This document shows, piece by piece, positions 55,054 to 64,000 of a DNA stretch of 64,000 nucleotides (the stretch's first letter is position 1; every line of letters starts with the position of its first letter). Where the stretch lies: NCBI GenBank assembly GCA_039519185.1, contig CM076851.1, positions 27,714,857 to 27,778,856 on the forward strand, in the 5' to 3' direction. A model generated the notes under the pieces. It was not told where the DNA came from, did not search any database, and saw only the letters and a list, made by a program, of their open reading frames with translations. The translations under genes and the position numbers were made by a program. Origin of the DNA: Astragalus membranaceus (Eukaryota; Streptophyta; Magnoliopsida; Fabales; Fabaceae).

Positions 55054-55333
55054 GTGCTCCTGTTGGATCTGTTATCGTTGGTTCCAAGAATTTTATCAAC
55101 AAGGTTGGTCAAAACTCAAAAATGTGGTGTGAGAATTAATAGCAGCTACATTGTAGCTGAAGAACTGATATTTAACTCTAGTCTGTCTATTTCATTTCAG
55201 GCTAGAATACTGCGAAAAACCCTAGGTGGTGGAATGAGACAGATTGGCATACTTTGTGCCGCTGCACTTGTTGCCTTGAAGGAAAATATTGGAAAGCTTG
55301 AAAGCGATCACAAGAATGCTAGACTTTTGGCTG
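55054..55333 (+). pseudogene. Captured threonine aldolase exons
   Basis: Exon 55054-55103 (APVGSVIVGSKNFINK) and exon 55201-55333 (ARILRKTLGGGMRQIGILCA, then ALVALKENIGKLESDHKNAR), with GT-AG borders (…AAG|GTTGG, TTTCAG|GCT, GCTG|GTAATG). The GGGMRQ and SKxF motifs are those of plant low-specificity L-threonine aldolase, a PLP enzyme splitting threonine to glycine and acetaldehyde. The preceding exon with the PLP-binding Lys is absent. It is a non-functional fragment in element C. Confidence 0.85.
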
Positions 55334-55684
55334 GTAATGTCATAACAGTCTTAGTGTATTTGTTACTTGCTTATATGAGTGGAACTGCATTTTTGCTCTG
55401 TTATAGTGAGTATTTAGTATACTGTATTTGTATCAAATTGCTTATATGAGTGGAACTGCAAGCTAATGTTATAGTGAGTATTTAGTATACTGTATTTGTT
55501 ACTTGCTTATATGAGTGGAACTGTATTCAGAATTGTGAATAATAACTCAATAGAAACTCAAAACAATTGTGTTACTTTACTGATCAATAGAAACTCAAAA
55601 CAATTGTGAATTCTTTGTTAGCAGGTCTCATAGCAAATTAGTTATTGTTGAAGAATATGACTTGTCTGATATGATGTGTGTGCA

Positions 55685-55852
55685 GTGCCTCCTGCGTACT
55701 ATGCTCATCTGGCAGCTTACAGAGCTCGATTCTACATGGAACCCGATGCACCTGAAATTGCTAAAGCACATGGTGCAAGGTCTAAAAATGAGTCAGTTAG
55801 GCCACTACCAGCATTGAAAGAGAAGGTGAAGAATGTAATGTTTTATTGTTGA
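55685..55852 (+). pseudogene. Captured Argonaute C-terminal exon with its stop codon
   Basis: After acceptor TGTGCAG the exon reads PPAYYAHLAAYRARFYMEP and ends SVRPLPALKEKVKNVMFYC followed by TGA (55850-55852). YYAHLAAxRARFYME and a VMFYC end are diagnostic of the PIWI-domain C-terminus of AGO1/AGO5/AGO10-clade Argonautes. Only this last exon was captured, so there are no catalytic residues. It lies just inside the right subterminal repeats of element C and is in the same orientation as the other captured exons. Confidence 0.88.
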
Positions 55853-56211
55853 AGAAGGTGAAAGAGAAGGTGATCTGTCCATTCCTTCAGCCAGTGTTGG
55901 TGTGCAAGATATTTTTTTTTATATATTTTGGTTGTTGCAATAACAATGTGTTGAATATTTAGGTGTTTAGTGTATGATCTTGTGAGTTGTGAGAAATTGA
56001 TTTCTCCACACAGGACTACTTTTTTTTTTTTGTCAAAATATAGTGTATTTTTGTGGCATTGCCTCAATATTATGTAATGCAATTATTGGTTTCTTCTGAA
56101 CTTGCTTATGAATTTAATGGATTTAGTTTTTGTATTTTTAATGTGTTTTGGGTGTATATGTAGATTCAGGTGCAGCAAATAAATTTTTTTTTTTTAAAAA
56201 AATGAACTTTT

Positions 56212-56677
56212 AAAGTCAGGCAGAACTAAAGTCTGACTTCAAAACCGACTTACGAAGTCAGACAATAATACATGCTTGACTTTAAAACATACTTACGAAG
56301 TCAGACAATAATACATGCTTGACTTTAAAACATACTTACGAAGTCAGGCAATAATAAATGCTTGACTTTAAAACATACTTACAAGACAGGCAATAATACA
56401 TGCTTGACTTTAAAACATACTTACGAAGTCAGACAATAATACATGCTTGACTTTAAAACATACTTACAAAGTCAGGCAATATTAAATGTTTGACTTTAAA
56501 ACATACTTACGAAGTCAGACAATAATACATGCTTGACTTTAAAACATACTTACGAAGTCAGGCAATCGCTTGACTTTAAAACTCCTTACATACAAAGTCG
56601 ACTTAATAAAAGTCAAGCGGGCGCCTGACTTTAAATCCCCTTTTCGTCTGACTTTAAATCCCTTTTTTGTACTAGTG
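56212..56677. repeat. Right subterminal repeat array of CACTA element C
   Basis: Eight or so copies of a roughly 42-bp unit: TTACGAAGTCAGACAATAAT plus ACATGCTTGACTTTAAAACATAC. Each contains GTCAGGC or GTCAGAC and the inverted GCTTGACTT. The array ends in the terminal inverted repeat. Confidence 0.9.
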
Positions 56678-56680
56678 AGT

Positions 56681-57180
56681 GTTTCAGTACTATTTTGATA
56701 ATCAAAGAGAATGGCAACGACAAAGTTACAACTTCTTTGAACATTGTTATGTTCTTCAAAAATATTGTTTTTCATTAAAGACTATGATCTTTATTTTGAT
56801 GCCATGTTGATTTTAAACAACTTATGATTTTTAATTTTGTGAAAGCAGCTCAGTTTCTATCAGGTTGGAGTGCAGTGTTTTCTGGACCTCAAACTAGCAC
56901 ATAGGACTCTCAAGAGGAATACATTTATCAGTTTGGTACTTCTCACTAATCCAGTGAATTCACAGGACTTATGTTTAGTTCTTTGTTTAGAATTTAAGGA
57001 CTTACTCTCTAATATATAACTTGTCTTAGGTACCTATGTAATTTTTGAAAAGAATTCTTGCTTGTAATATTTTTTTGAAAGTAATGAAGTCAATTGTAAT
57101 TGAATTGTTGTTTCTTTAAATTTTTAGTTTTTATCATAGTAATTATATAATATTTGACCATTCCAAACGATTCAACTAGC
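56681..57180. other. Right interior of CACTA remnant B
   Basis: AT-rich and non-coding; nothing recognisable. Confidence 0.4.
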
Positions 57181-57194
57181 AGCAAAAAAAAATA

Positions 57195-57571
57195 TTTTTT
57201 TAAAAAACCAATTAATTGCGGCGGTTTAGAACCGCCCTCAAATGTAATTTCAAAACTCAAAACCACCGCAAATATCAATAGAACCGCCGCAAAATTCCCC
57301 AAGAACCGCCGCAGAAATATGGGCATAATTCTAATTCAGCAATTGTTTAGTGGCGGTTTAGAACCGCCGCAAACATCACACCACCGCATTAATCGCCGTA
57401 AACCGCTACTCCAGGCAGTTATTCCAGCGGTTGCAATAACCGTCGCAAAGTTTCCTCGCGGCGGTGAAAACTGCAGCGGTTTTGGAACCGCCGCGAGATG
57501 CATTTTGCAGCGGTCAAAACTGCCGCAGAATACCTTTTTAACCGCCGCAGAATGCCAGTTTTGTTGTAGTG
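57195..57571. repeat. Right subterminal palindromic repeats and terminus of CACTA remnant B
   Basis: About twelve copies of GCGGCGGTT / AACCGCCGC, several as adjacent inverted pairs (GCGGTTTAGAACCGCC). The end is GTTTTGTTGTAGTG, a CACTA-type terminus. Copia integrase sequence starts immediately after. Confidence 0.88.
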
Positions 57572-58578
57572 TGGCAAAAAGGAAGGCTCCTTGTACATCA
57601 TGCAGGGAAAGATAAACAAGGGAGAGACTAATGTTTCTCAAGACGCAACCAAAGAATTGTGGCACAAACGACTTGGCCACATGAGCGAAAAAGGATTGGA
57701 GATTCTTGCTAAAGCCCATATTTCAAATATCAAGGGACAACCGCTTGAATCCTGTGAAGACTGTCTAGCAGGCAAAACACAAAGTATCTTTTCAAAGATC
57801 AGCTGATGCAAGAAGACGGAACCAAATCCTAGATCTTGTTCACTCAGATGTTTACTCCACATCTGAAAGGTCCTTCGGTGGCGCACAATACTTTGTTACT
57901 TTCATTGACGATCACTCCAGAAAGTTGTGGATGTATCCATTGAAGAAGAAAGATCAAGTTCTACAAGCTTTCAAGGAGTTCCATGCCTCTGTAGAACGAG
58001 CATCTGGAAGGAAGCTGAAATGCTTGAGGCCTGACAATGGAGGTGAATACATAGGCCCATTTGAAGCATATTGTAAAGCTCATGGGATAAGACATGAGAA
58101 GGTACCTTTGAAGACTCCCCTGTTGAATGGAATACCTGAAAGGGTGAACAAAACGATTGCAGAGAAAGTCAGAAGCATGCTTTCTCATGCAAAACTTCCC
58201 AAATCATTTTGGGGTGAAGCAGTGAGAACTGCGGTTGATTTGATAAACCTGTCTTCTTCAAGACCGTTAAATGGAGAGATACCAGATGAAGTATGGTATG
58301 GAAAGAAAGCCTCCTATGGTCAATTGAGAGTATTCGGGTGTAGGACATTTGTCCATATTCCTAAAGATGAAAGAGAAAAACTCGATGCTAAGACGAAGGA
58401 GTGCATATACCTTGGTTCGCCAAGAGATGAACTTGACTTTAGATTATGGGATCCTGCAACCAAGAAGATTGTTCGAAGCAGAGATGTGGTATTCTATGAA
58501 TATCATACAATCCGTGATATTCAATCTAAGAAGCCAAAGACCATTGTGGTACACAACTCACGGGGAAAGATTCCTTAA
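57572..58578 (+). pseudogene. Copia integrase
   Basis: Directly after the CACTA end come KKEGSLYIMQGKINKG and the GAG-pre/zinc region LWHKRLGHMSEKGLEILAKA...CEDCLAGK (57591-57806). The frame then shifts at about 57800. The core follows: QILDLVHSDVYSTSERSFGG, RPDNGGEYIGPFEAYC, NGIPERVNKTIAEKVRSMLS, LRVFGCRTFVHIPKDEREKL. All three catalytic acids appear present. It ends in a TAA-containing linker before RT. Confidence 0.9.
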
Positions 58579-58599
58579 AGAGATATTCAACCTGATCAA

Positions 58600-60175
58600 A
58601 CAGCACAACCCCGTCAGATGGAGCAACCTGATCAAACAGAACAAGGTTAGGGAATACAGAGAGTGCAAATGATAGAGACTGATCAGACATAATAAGAACC
58701 TCAAGTGAGAAGATCCATGCGAGTTAGACAACCATCCAGAAAATATTCCTCAGATGAGTATGTCACTCTCATTGATAAAGGAGAACCTCAAAGCTTCATG
58801 GAAGCCATTGAGACAAATGACAAGGACAAATGGATGCAAGCGATCCAAGAAGAATTACAGTCACTAAAGAAGAACCAGACGTATGACTTGGTGAAATTAC
58901 CAAAGGGAAGAAGGGCATTGAAAAACAAGTGGGTGTTCAAACTCAAGTCCGAAGAGAACAACCCAAACCCCAGATACAAAGCACGAATTGTCGTGAAAGG
59001 GTGCCATCAAAAGAAAGGCATAGACTTTGAAGAGATATTCTCACCAGTGGTAAAGATGACATCCATAAGAGCAATCCTTGGTCTAGCTGCAACACTAGAC
59101 TTGGAGATAGAGAAACTTGATGTTAAAACAACATTCTTACATGGAAACTTAAAGGAAGAAATATACATGGAGCAACCCGAAGGATTTGCAGAACCAGGCA
59201 AAGAACACCTTGTGTGTCGCTTGAAGAAAAGTCTATATGGGTTGAAGCAAGCTCCAAGGCAATGGTACATGAAGTTTGAACTTTTCATGACCCAACATAA
59301 ATTTGAAAAGACGTCCGCAGACCACTGTGTGTTTGTGAAGAAATATGAGAATGGTGAATCCATCATACTTTTGTTGTATGTTGATGATATGCTCATTGTT
59401 GGGAAAGACAAAACAAAGATAGCTGCTCCCAAGAAGGCATTGAGAAAATCTTTCGCCATGAAAGATTTGGGTGTAGAAAAGAAGATTCTTGGAATGAAGA
59501 TCATTCGAGATCTTCCCAAAAGAATGTTGTGGATGTCACAAGAAGATTATATCAAGAAAGTCCTCGAAAGGTTCAACGTGCATAATGCTAAACGTGTGCA
59601 TGTCCCACTACCTGGTCATCTGAAACTCAGTAAGACACAATGTCCAAGAAATGAAGAAGAAAAAGAAGAGATGAGCAAGGTTCCCCATTCTTCAGCTGTG
59701 GGTAGCCTTATGTACGTAATGTTTTGCACAAGACCAGACATTGCTTATGCTGTAGGAGTTGTGAGTAGATTCCTATCGAATCCAGGAAAGGAGCATTGCA
59801 ATGCTGTGAAATGGATACTGAGGTATCTAAGAGGAACTGCCAAACAATGCTTGTGTTTTGGCAATGGAAAGCAATTACTCATTGGGTATGTAGATGCAGA
59901 TATGGCAGGATATGTAGATTCAAGAAAATCTACTTTCGGATATTTGATTACTTTTGTAGGGGGGCTGTCTCATGGGAATCACGATTACAAAAGTGTATTG
60001 CTTTGAGTACCACAGAAGCTGAATACATCGTAATTACTGAAGGTTGTAAGGAGATCCCGTGGATGAAGAAGTTCCTGCAAGAATCGAGAAAGTTATGTTC
60101 TTTATTGCGACAGTCAGAGCGCAATTCATCTCAACAAGAACTCGACATACCATTCCAGATCGAAGCACATTGACG
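58600..60175 (+). pseudogene. Copia reverse transcriptase and RNase H
   Basis: 58705-60006 encodes RT: WMQAIQEELQSLKKNQTYDL, KNKWVFKLKSEENNPNPRYK, VKTTFLHGNLKEEIYMEQPE, YGLKQAPRQWYMKFE, catalytic LLYVDDMLIVGK. It continues to RNase H (SAVGSLMYVMFCTRPDIAYA, GYVDADMAGYVDSRKSTFGY). A frameshift at about 59985 moves the end (SWESRLQKCIALSTTEAEYI) into another frame. The order integrase-RT-RNase H and the motif set are Ty1-copia, probably Tork lineage. An internal stop near 58576-58690 separates it from integrase. Confidence 0.92.
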
Positions 60176-60356
60176 TTAGGTATCACTGGATTCATGATGT
60201 GTTGGAGAGTAAACTGTTGAAAGTGGAGAAAGTTCACACCAATGAGAGAATGGGGCAGACATAATGACAAAATCTCTACCAAAAGAGAAGATAGAGTTTT
60301 GCAAAGAAGCTGCTGGATTGACAGCAACCCCAAACTAATCATGGCCATTCCCTATG

Positions 60357-60372
60357 GCTGGAGGGGGAGAAA
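60357..60372 (+). other. Copia polypurine tract
   Basis: CTGGAGGGGGAGAAA immediately precedes the 3' LTR start TGTGGGG. Confidence 0.88.
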
Positions 60373-61002
60373 TGTGGGGTCCAGCCATTGCCACATGGTC
60401 AGCATATTGGAAGGTTGCATGTGATGACAAGTAGCAAGGTGTATGGTGTACACATGCTGTAGTGCATGAGTAACACATGTTGTGGTACATGCATTGCAAG
60501 AGACACATGGTTTAGTGCATGCATTGCAAGGGACACTTGGTGTTTTGCATGGAAGGCAAAGGACAAGTGTCTTCATGCATGTAAGGCAACTTTGGCTTGC
60601 CTCTCGTATAAATAAGACCATGAGCAAGCAAGCATTCTCAACACACCACAAGAGAAACACAACAAGAAGCAAGAGAGAAAGAGAGCCTTCAAGAGAAAAG
60701 AGTGATCCTCATAGAGAGTTTCTTTGTGAGAGAAATTGTGAGCCAGTTTGTGAGAGTGTTCCTTACAAATCGAGAGATACATTGTAGTAAGATCCACCTA
60801 AGGGTGAAGTTGTTGTATTCCCATTATCATTATAGTGGAAGTTTAAGAGGCCTACGGGTCCCGTGGTTTTTCCTTTCTCACATTGAGAAGGTTTTCCACG
60901 CTAAAATTCTCTTTATGTCATTACGCTTATTTTTTCACGTTTCCACTAGTGCCTATTTTGAGTTTCACGGAGGAGGGAAATTATGGAGGCCATTTCCCAA
61001 CA
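60373..61002 (+). repeat. 3' LTR of the copia element
   Basis: 630 bp, homologous to 31258-31878 with substitutions and small indels. The TATA region reads CGTATAAATAAG (about 60605-60616). Confidence 0.93.
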
Positions 61003-61007
61003 ATAGC

Positions 61008-61296
61008 AGCGCTCTTTAAATAATTATAAAAGAAAGGCTTACTAATTTCAAATTGACTAATTTCAAATTGAAATGAAACATGCTCAAATGCTACCCAACT
61101 GACTCGAACAGGAGTGTCATAAGTTGTATGGTAAAATATTTACGAATTGTCAAACTTACAATTAAAACATACTTGTGACAAAAAGAACACAATATAGACT
61201 AGTTAAGAATGTTTTTTTTCTATATGGGAGGTTTTTTAAATAATAAAACGAGTAGAGAGATCGAGAGACACTTCGGCTATTTTTTTTCCAAGTATA
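61008..61296. other. Non-coding spacer
   Basis: AT-rich; nothing recognisable apart from a duplicated TAATTTCAAATTGA phrase near 61045-61070. Confidence 0.4.
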
Positions 61297-61509
61297 AACT
61301 TAGATCATTTCATTAATAATAACGGGTACAATACGGGTTGGAATCAAATCATGAATCTTGGAGCTAGCAAAGAATCGTGACGCCCTCTCAAGGGTATGAG
61401 CGGTACAATTAGCTTGCCTCCAAACAAAGCTAACCTTAAAGCTTTCCGAAGAATCTAAAACTTGTTTACAATAAGAGATTAGCACCCCAAACTCAGTACT
61501 GGTATTAGG
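61297..61509 (-). pseudogene. LINE-type RNase H (RVT_3) C-terminal scrap
   Basis: The minus strand reads TEFGVLISYCKQVLDSSESF, KVSFVWRQANCTAHTLERAS and ends IVPVIINEMI. This matches the end of the RNase H domain in plant non-LTR retrotransposon or RVT_3 proteins (VxxVxRxAN..AH motif). Its upstream part is cut by the CACTA element at 61510. Confidence 0.65.
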
Positions 61510-61544
61510 CACTACAACAGTAAAGGCCTTTAGGGGAGCTTTTT

Positions 61545-61945
61545 TTAATCCATTAGGGGCGCTTCCGGGCGCCCCTAAATCTGGCGCTCCTGTTGCCAAA
61601 CCTTCTACAGGAGCGCCTAACAAGCGCCTCTAATTATTAGCCAACAGGGGCGCTCGCAAAAAAAGCGCCCCTGTTGGTCTTAGCGCGTTTGACAATCAGG
61701 GGCGCTTGCAGTTAAAAGCGCCCCTGTTGGCCTTAGCGCGTTTGACAATCAGGGGCGCTTGCAGTAAAAAGCGCCCCTGTTGGCCTTAGCGCGTTTGACC
61801 AACAGGGGCGTTTTTTACTGCAAGCGCCCCTGTTGGCCTTAGCGCGTTTGACCAACAAGGGCGCTTTTAACTACAAGCGCCCCTGATTGTCAAGTGCGTT
61901 AAGACCAACATGGGCGCTTTTAACTGCAAGCGCCCCTGATTCAAT
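61545..61945. repeat. Subterminal palindromic repeats of CACTA element D
   Basis: About ten copies of CAGGGGCGCTT...AAAGCGCCCCTGTTGG, spaced by CTTAGCGCGTTTGAC. The layout matches element A (spacer AGCGCGTT shared), but the core differs. Confidence 0.9.
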
Positions 61946-61949
61946 GTTT

Positions 61950-62490
61950 TTTTTTTAAAATATTTTTTTTGTTTATGTTATACCCAATATTTTGCATCAA
62001 CCAAGATCATCATCTGCATAAACCAGAAACCAGAAACAGAAACAACAACAACAACCAATATCTACTCAACAACCAATATCTACTCAACAACCAAATTTCA
62101 AATCAACTAACCAATTGCAAATTAAATTCCCACTAACAAACTTATATACCCATCTAATATACATACAAAAATTACATAAATCATTAACCAATTAAGCGCC
62201 TAAATGCCAACATAGACAACAAACATGACATGATCGACATACAATGTGAGGAACCAAAAACAAACTAACCAAAGTAATTACATGAATTTCGATTTTCATT
62301 AATCAAACAGGCAACATGATGACACCACTCTCCCTTGACCTCAGCAAGTTGGTCACCAGAAAATGGAGCTCCAACCTCGTGTTCAGGAAAATACTGCAAA
62401 AATAAAATAAAATAAAATAAACTTAGAATTAAGTGGTTAAATGCTAGATATAGAATTAAGTGGTCAAAAAACAAACTATATAAATTACAT
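61950..62490. other. Untranslated region between subterminal repeats and Ulp1 exons
   Basis: AT-rich with a CAACAACAACAACC run (about 62043-62060) and (AAAAT)n (62397-62421). No coding signal. Confidence 0.45.
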
Positions 62491-62494
62491 ACAT

Positions 62495-64000
62495 TTTTTG
62501 GAATTTCCATTTGATTGTGAGTGATTATGTCCTTCATAAACTTCATAACGTAATACCCGCAATCAACGTTGTTTGGTTGTCTCGGACACTAGAAATCAAA
62601 ATAACAATTAATTATTAAAATGCCAGCAATATTTACAAGGATAAGAGTGTTGATTATAAACTTACCTTAACAACTATCCATTTTGTTTTCACATGCCTAT
62701 CTCTAGCCCTGGCCTCATTCGATCCCCAATAAGTCATCAAACAATTGAAACATATACATATAACTATATTAATTAATCGAAATACATACATAATGTAAAT
62801 GATAAAACATGCGATGTATCTAAATACACACCTTTCAAACACTCCTCTCATTTTGACGTGGTTGCTATAATGACCATGACACGAATTCAAATAGAAAATT
62901 TTATTTCTTTCAGGATCAACTACCAACAATATCCAATGTATCCTACAAAAATATTGAATAACCAAATAAATAACAGATATTAATTTTAAAAACACGTTAT
63001 ATATATATATATATGTATAGATTAAATTTGTTACCCTAAGTTGATAGGTGCCAAAAACAAGCTATCACAGCTGCTTCCATGTGCCAAAGCCAAGCGTCCA
63101 ACAATATAGGCTTATACAGCTTCATTGTTTGCTTTAATCGCTTTCTTCACGTCTTTAATAATATCTTTTGACATGCTTTTTTCAAAGTGGGCGTTGCGTA
63201 GAAAAGTTATTTCGGGGCACAAGAAGATAAATCTTTGTGTTCGTTCCATGGGGATCATAATCTCGTAGTACAAATACCTATAGTTAAAATGTATACAAAT
63301 AAATTAACAAATAATAATAATAATAGTAATAATAATAATAACAATAATAATAATAATAGTAATACCTGATGTATATTGTAAGAGCAGCTCTAGATACCCA
63401 CATGTGATCATATACCTCTTGCAGTTCCACCTTTGAAAGGCAGATTTGATGGATATATCCCAAGATGTCTGGATCAAGCGATGCAGTTATCAAATCTGCA
63501 CCCGTCATTGTTGAGGCATGAATCTTTAGATAACTGATAAATTCCTTAGAAGGGGGGTGGATTGAATCTGTTTCCCTTTATCTACTTGTCGAGACACTGA
63601 TTTCTTGCTAGCAATAGAAGGGGGTGGGTTGGGATTGAATCTCATTCCCGCTAGATTCTCGCCTAGACACATGCTTCTTGCGACCAATAGAAGGGGAGGG
63701 TTGGGGTGTGCCAACATGCCCAGAAATCCGAGATGTTGCTTTCTTTACCTATATTAGAAATATAATTAGTTATTAATATATGACAATAAGCCAATGAATT
63801 ATTAACAAATATATTAATTGCTCCATACATTGATAAGATTTGCTGGCCATGCCACAAGGGTGCCAAGTGCATCAATCACAGTCAACAAAGTCATCTGTGC
63901 AGTGTCAATTGGTACTGGCAATAATGCATCCTCCACAACAACAAAGTCAACTCTGACTCTCACGTGATTTGGAGGCATGGGTAGATTGTGCAAGGTGGAG
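62495..64000 (-). CDS. CACTA-encoded protein with C-terminal Ulp1-type cysteine protease domain (partial)
   Basis: The N-terminal side at the window edge reads MPPNHVRVRVDFVVVEDALL and LGTLVAWPANLIN, a domain common in plant En/Spm-type proteins. Exon about 63366-63535 holds LDPDILGYIHQICLSKVELQ. Exon about 63038-63285 ends LALAHGSSCDSLFLAPINLG. Exon 62832-62942 has the protease His (IHWILLVVDPERNKIFYLNS). Exon about 62665-62745 follows (ARARDRHVKTKWIVVK). Exon about 62495-62591 has the oxyanion Gln and nucleophile Cys (RQPNNVDCGYYVMKFMKDII). Introns are GT-AG. The usual Asp after the His appears as Asn (YLNS) unless the earlier VVD serves. It is not a host SUMO protease, because it lies within a CACTA end. 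The exact role in transposition is unknown. Confidence 0.75.
63306..63365. repeat. (AAT)n microsatellite in a Ulp1-gene intron
   Basis: About 60 bp of imperfect AAT repeats (AATAATAATAGTAATAAT pattern). Confidence 0.93.

Larger units (their letters stand above)
36723..56677. mobile_element. Gene-capturing CACTA element C (Pack-CACTA)
   Basis: The ends are CACTAGTGCAAAAA (left, from 36723) and TTTTTTGTACTAGTG (right, to 56677), an inverted repeat. AGT is duplicated on both sides (36720-36722, 56678-56680). Subterminal copies of AAGTCAGGC / GCCTGACTT occur at both ends, densely at 56212-56660. Without the 13.9 kb retroelement block it is about 6.1 kb. It encodes no transposase but holds exons of at least four unrelated host genes, all on the plus strand with introns retained. 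Confidence 0.85.
33367..57571. mobile_element. CACTA remnant B, inserted in the copia pol region
   Basis: The right end is a clear CACTA terminus (GCCAGTTTTGTTGTAGTG, ending 57571), with dense GCGGCGGTTTAGAACCGCC palindromes inside it (57210-57560). The same GGCGGCGGT motif marks the left junction (33365-33430). The left CACTAC terminus is missing, and so are about 15 copia codons there. A deletion therefore removed that end with flanking copia sequence. Without nested elements it is about 2.7 kb. It contains a solo LTR and a second CACTA. No transposase is seen. Confidence 0.72.
31258..61002 (+). mobile_element. Ty1-copia (Tork-like) retrotransposon expanded by nested insertions
   Basis: LTRs at 31258-31878 and 60373-61002 begin TGTGGGGTCCAGCC and end TTTCCCAACA. 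They are flanked by ATAGC on both sides (31253-31257, 61003-61007). Subtracting the 24.2 kb insertion leaves about 5.5 kb, the normal size of a copia element. Order on plus: LTR, primer site, gag, protease, [insertion], integrase, RT, RNase H, polypurine tract, LTR. All coding parts are broken. The LTRs differ by many substitutions and small indels (621 versus 630 bp). That makes it the oldest datable element here. Confidence 0.93.
61510..64000 (-). mobile_element. CACTA element D, 3' end (continues beyond the window)
   Basis: The terminus is CACTACAACAGTAAAGGC at 61510, followed by a dense subterminal array of GGGGCGCTT / AAGCGCCCC palindromes. Minus-strand coding sequence for a transposon-type Ulp1 protein then runs to the window edge. 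Plant CACTA elements often encode a Ulp1-type protease domain near their 3' end. The other terminus lies outside the window. Confidence 0.78.

Noticed and set aside
55054..55333. Functional threonine aldolase gene
   Set aside because: Only two internal exons; the PLP-lysine exon is absent.
57195..57571. Regularly spaced GC-rich palindromes resembling a CRISPR array
   Set aside because: They vary in spacing and orientation, lie next to a CACTA terminus, and the genome is a plant.
62495..63000. Host SUMO protease gene
   Set aside because: It is oriented into a CACTA terminus with subterminal repeats and is joined to CACTA-type protein sequence.

Overview
The window is plant nuclear DNA from a dicot. 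GT-AG introns, AT-rich spacers, Tat, Athila and chromovirus Ty3 elements, Ty1-copia elements, CACTA elements and a Mutator-type MITE family all point that way. A legume is my best guess, by inference only. It is an accessory, transposon-packed region. The only intact-looking host gene is a small secreted pectin-methylesterase/invertase-inhibitor-like gene (17727-18359, +). I saw no tRNA, rRNA or CRISPR.

Left block (1-17136): a partial LTR-like edge and a hAT-type MITE (1562-1778) precede a non-autonomous CACTA element (2398-17136, TSD AAT). A complete 13.6 kb Tat-lineage Ty3 retrotransposon sits inside it (2481-16074, two 893-bp LTRs, TSD GTAGC). Its gag-pol runs on the minus strand and is heavily mutated. 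Between pol and the 3' LTR it carries, in the opposite orientation, a five-exon plant-mobile-domain/coiled-coil gene with its own TATA box (3851-7697, +). This passenger gene is the most interesting object in the window.

Middle block (17137-31257): the host gene, a decayed copia RT/RNase H remnant (minus), a broken Caulimoviridae-like endogenous pararetrovirus (21758-24366), three small inverted-repeat elements, and a Ty3 Tat remnant. A Mutator-type element carrying a resistance-gene NB-ARC fragment (28701-29870, 9-bp TSD) interrupts the RT of that Tat remnant.

Right block (31258-61002): one Tork-like copia element (TSD ATAGC) swollen to 29.7 kb by nested insertions. A CACTA remnant (about 33367-57571) lies in its pol region. 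Inside that remnant are a solo LTR (34554-36016, TSD GTTAC) and a second CACTA (36723-56677, TSD AGT). The second CACTA has captured, all on the plus strand with splice sites kept, exons of a KIN-4 kinesin, a cytosolic pyruvate kinase, a threonine aldolase and the C-terminal exon of an Argonaute. The pyruvate-kinase piece is in turn split by a truncated chromovirus (about 39990-44477) and a nearly intact, very young Athila element (44478-53802).

Right edge (61003-64000): a LINE-type RNase H scrap is interrupted by the 3' end of another CACTA (from 61510, minus) whose protein ends in a Ulp1-type cysteine protease domain. Relative ages by LTR similarity: copia oldest, Tat element younger, Athila youngest.
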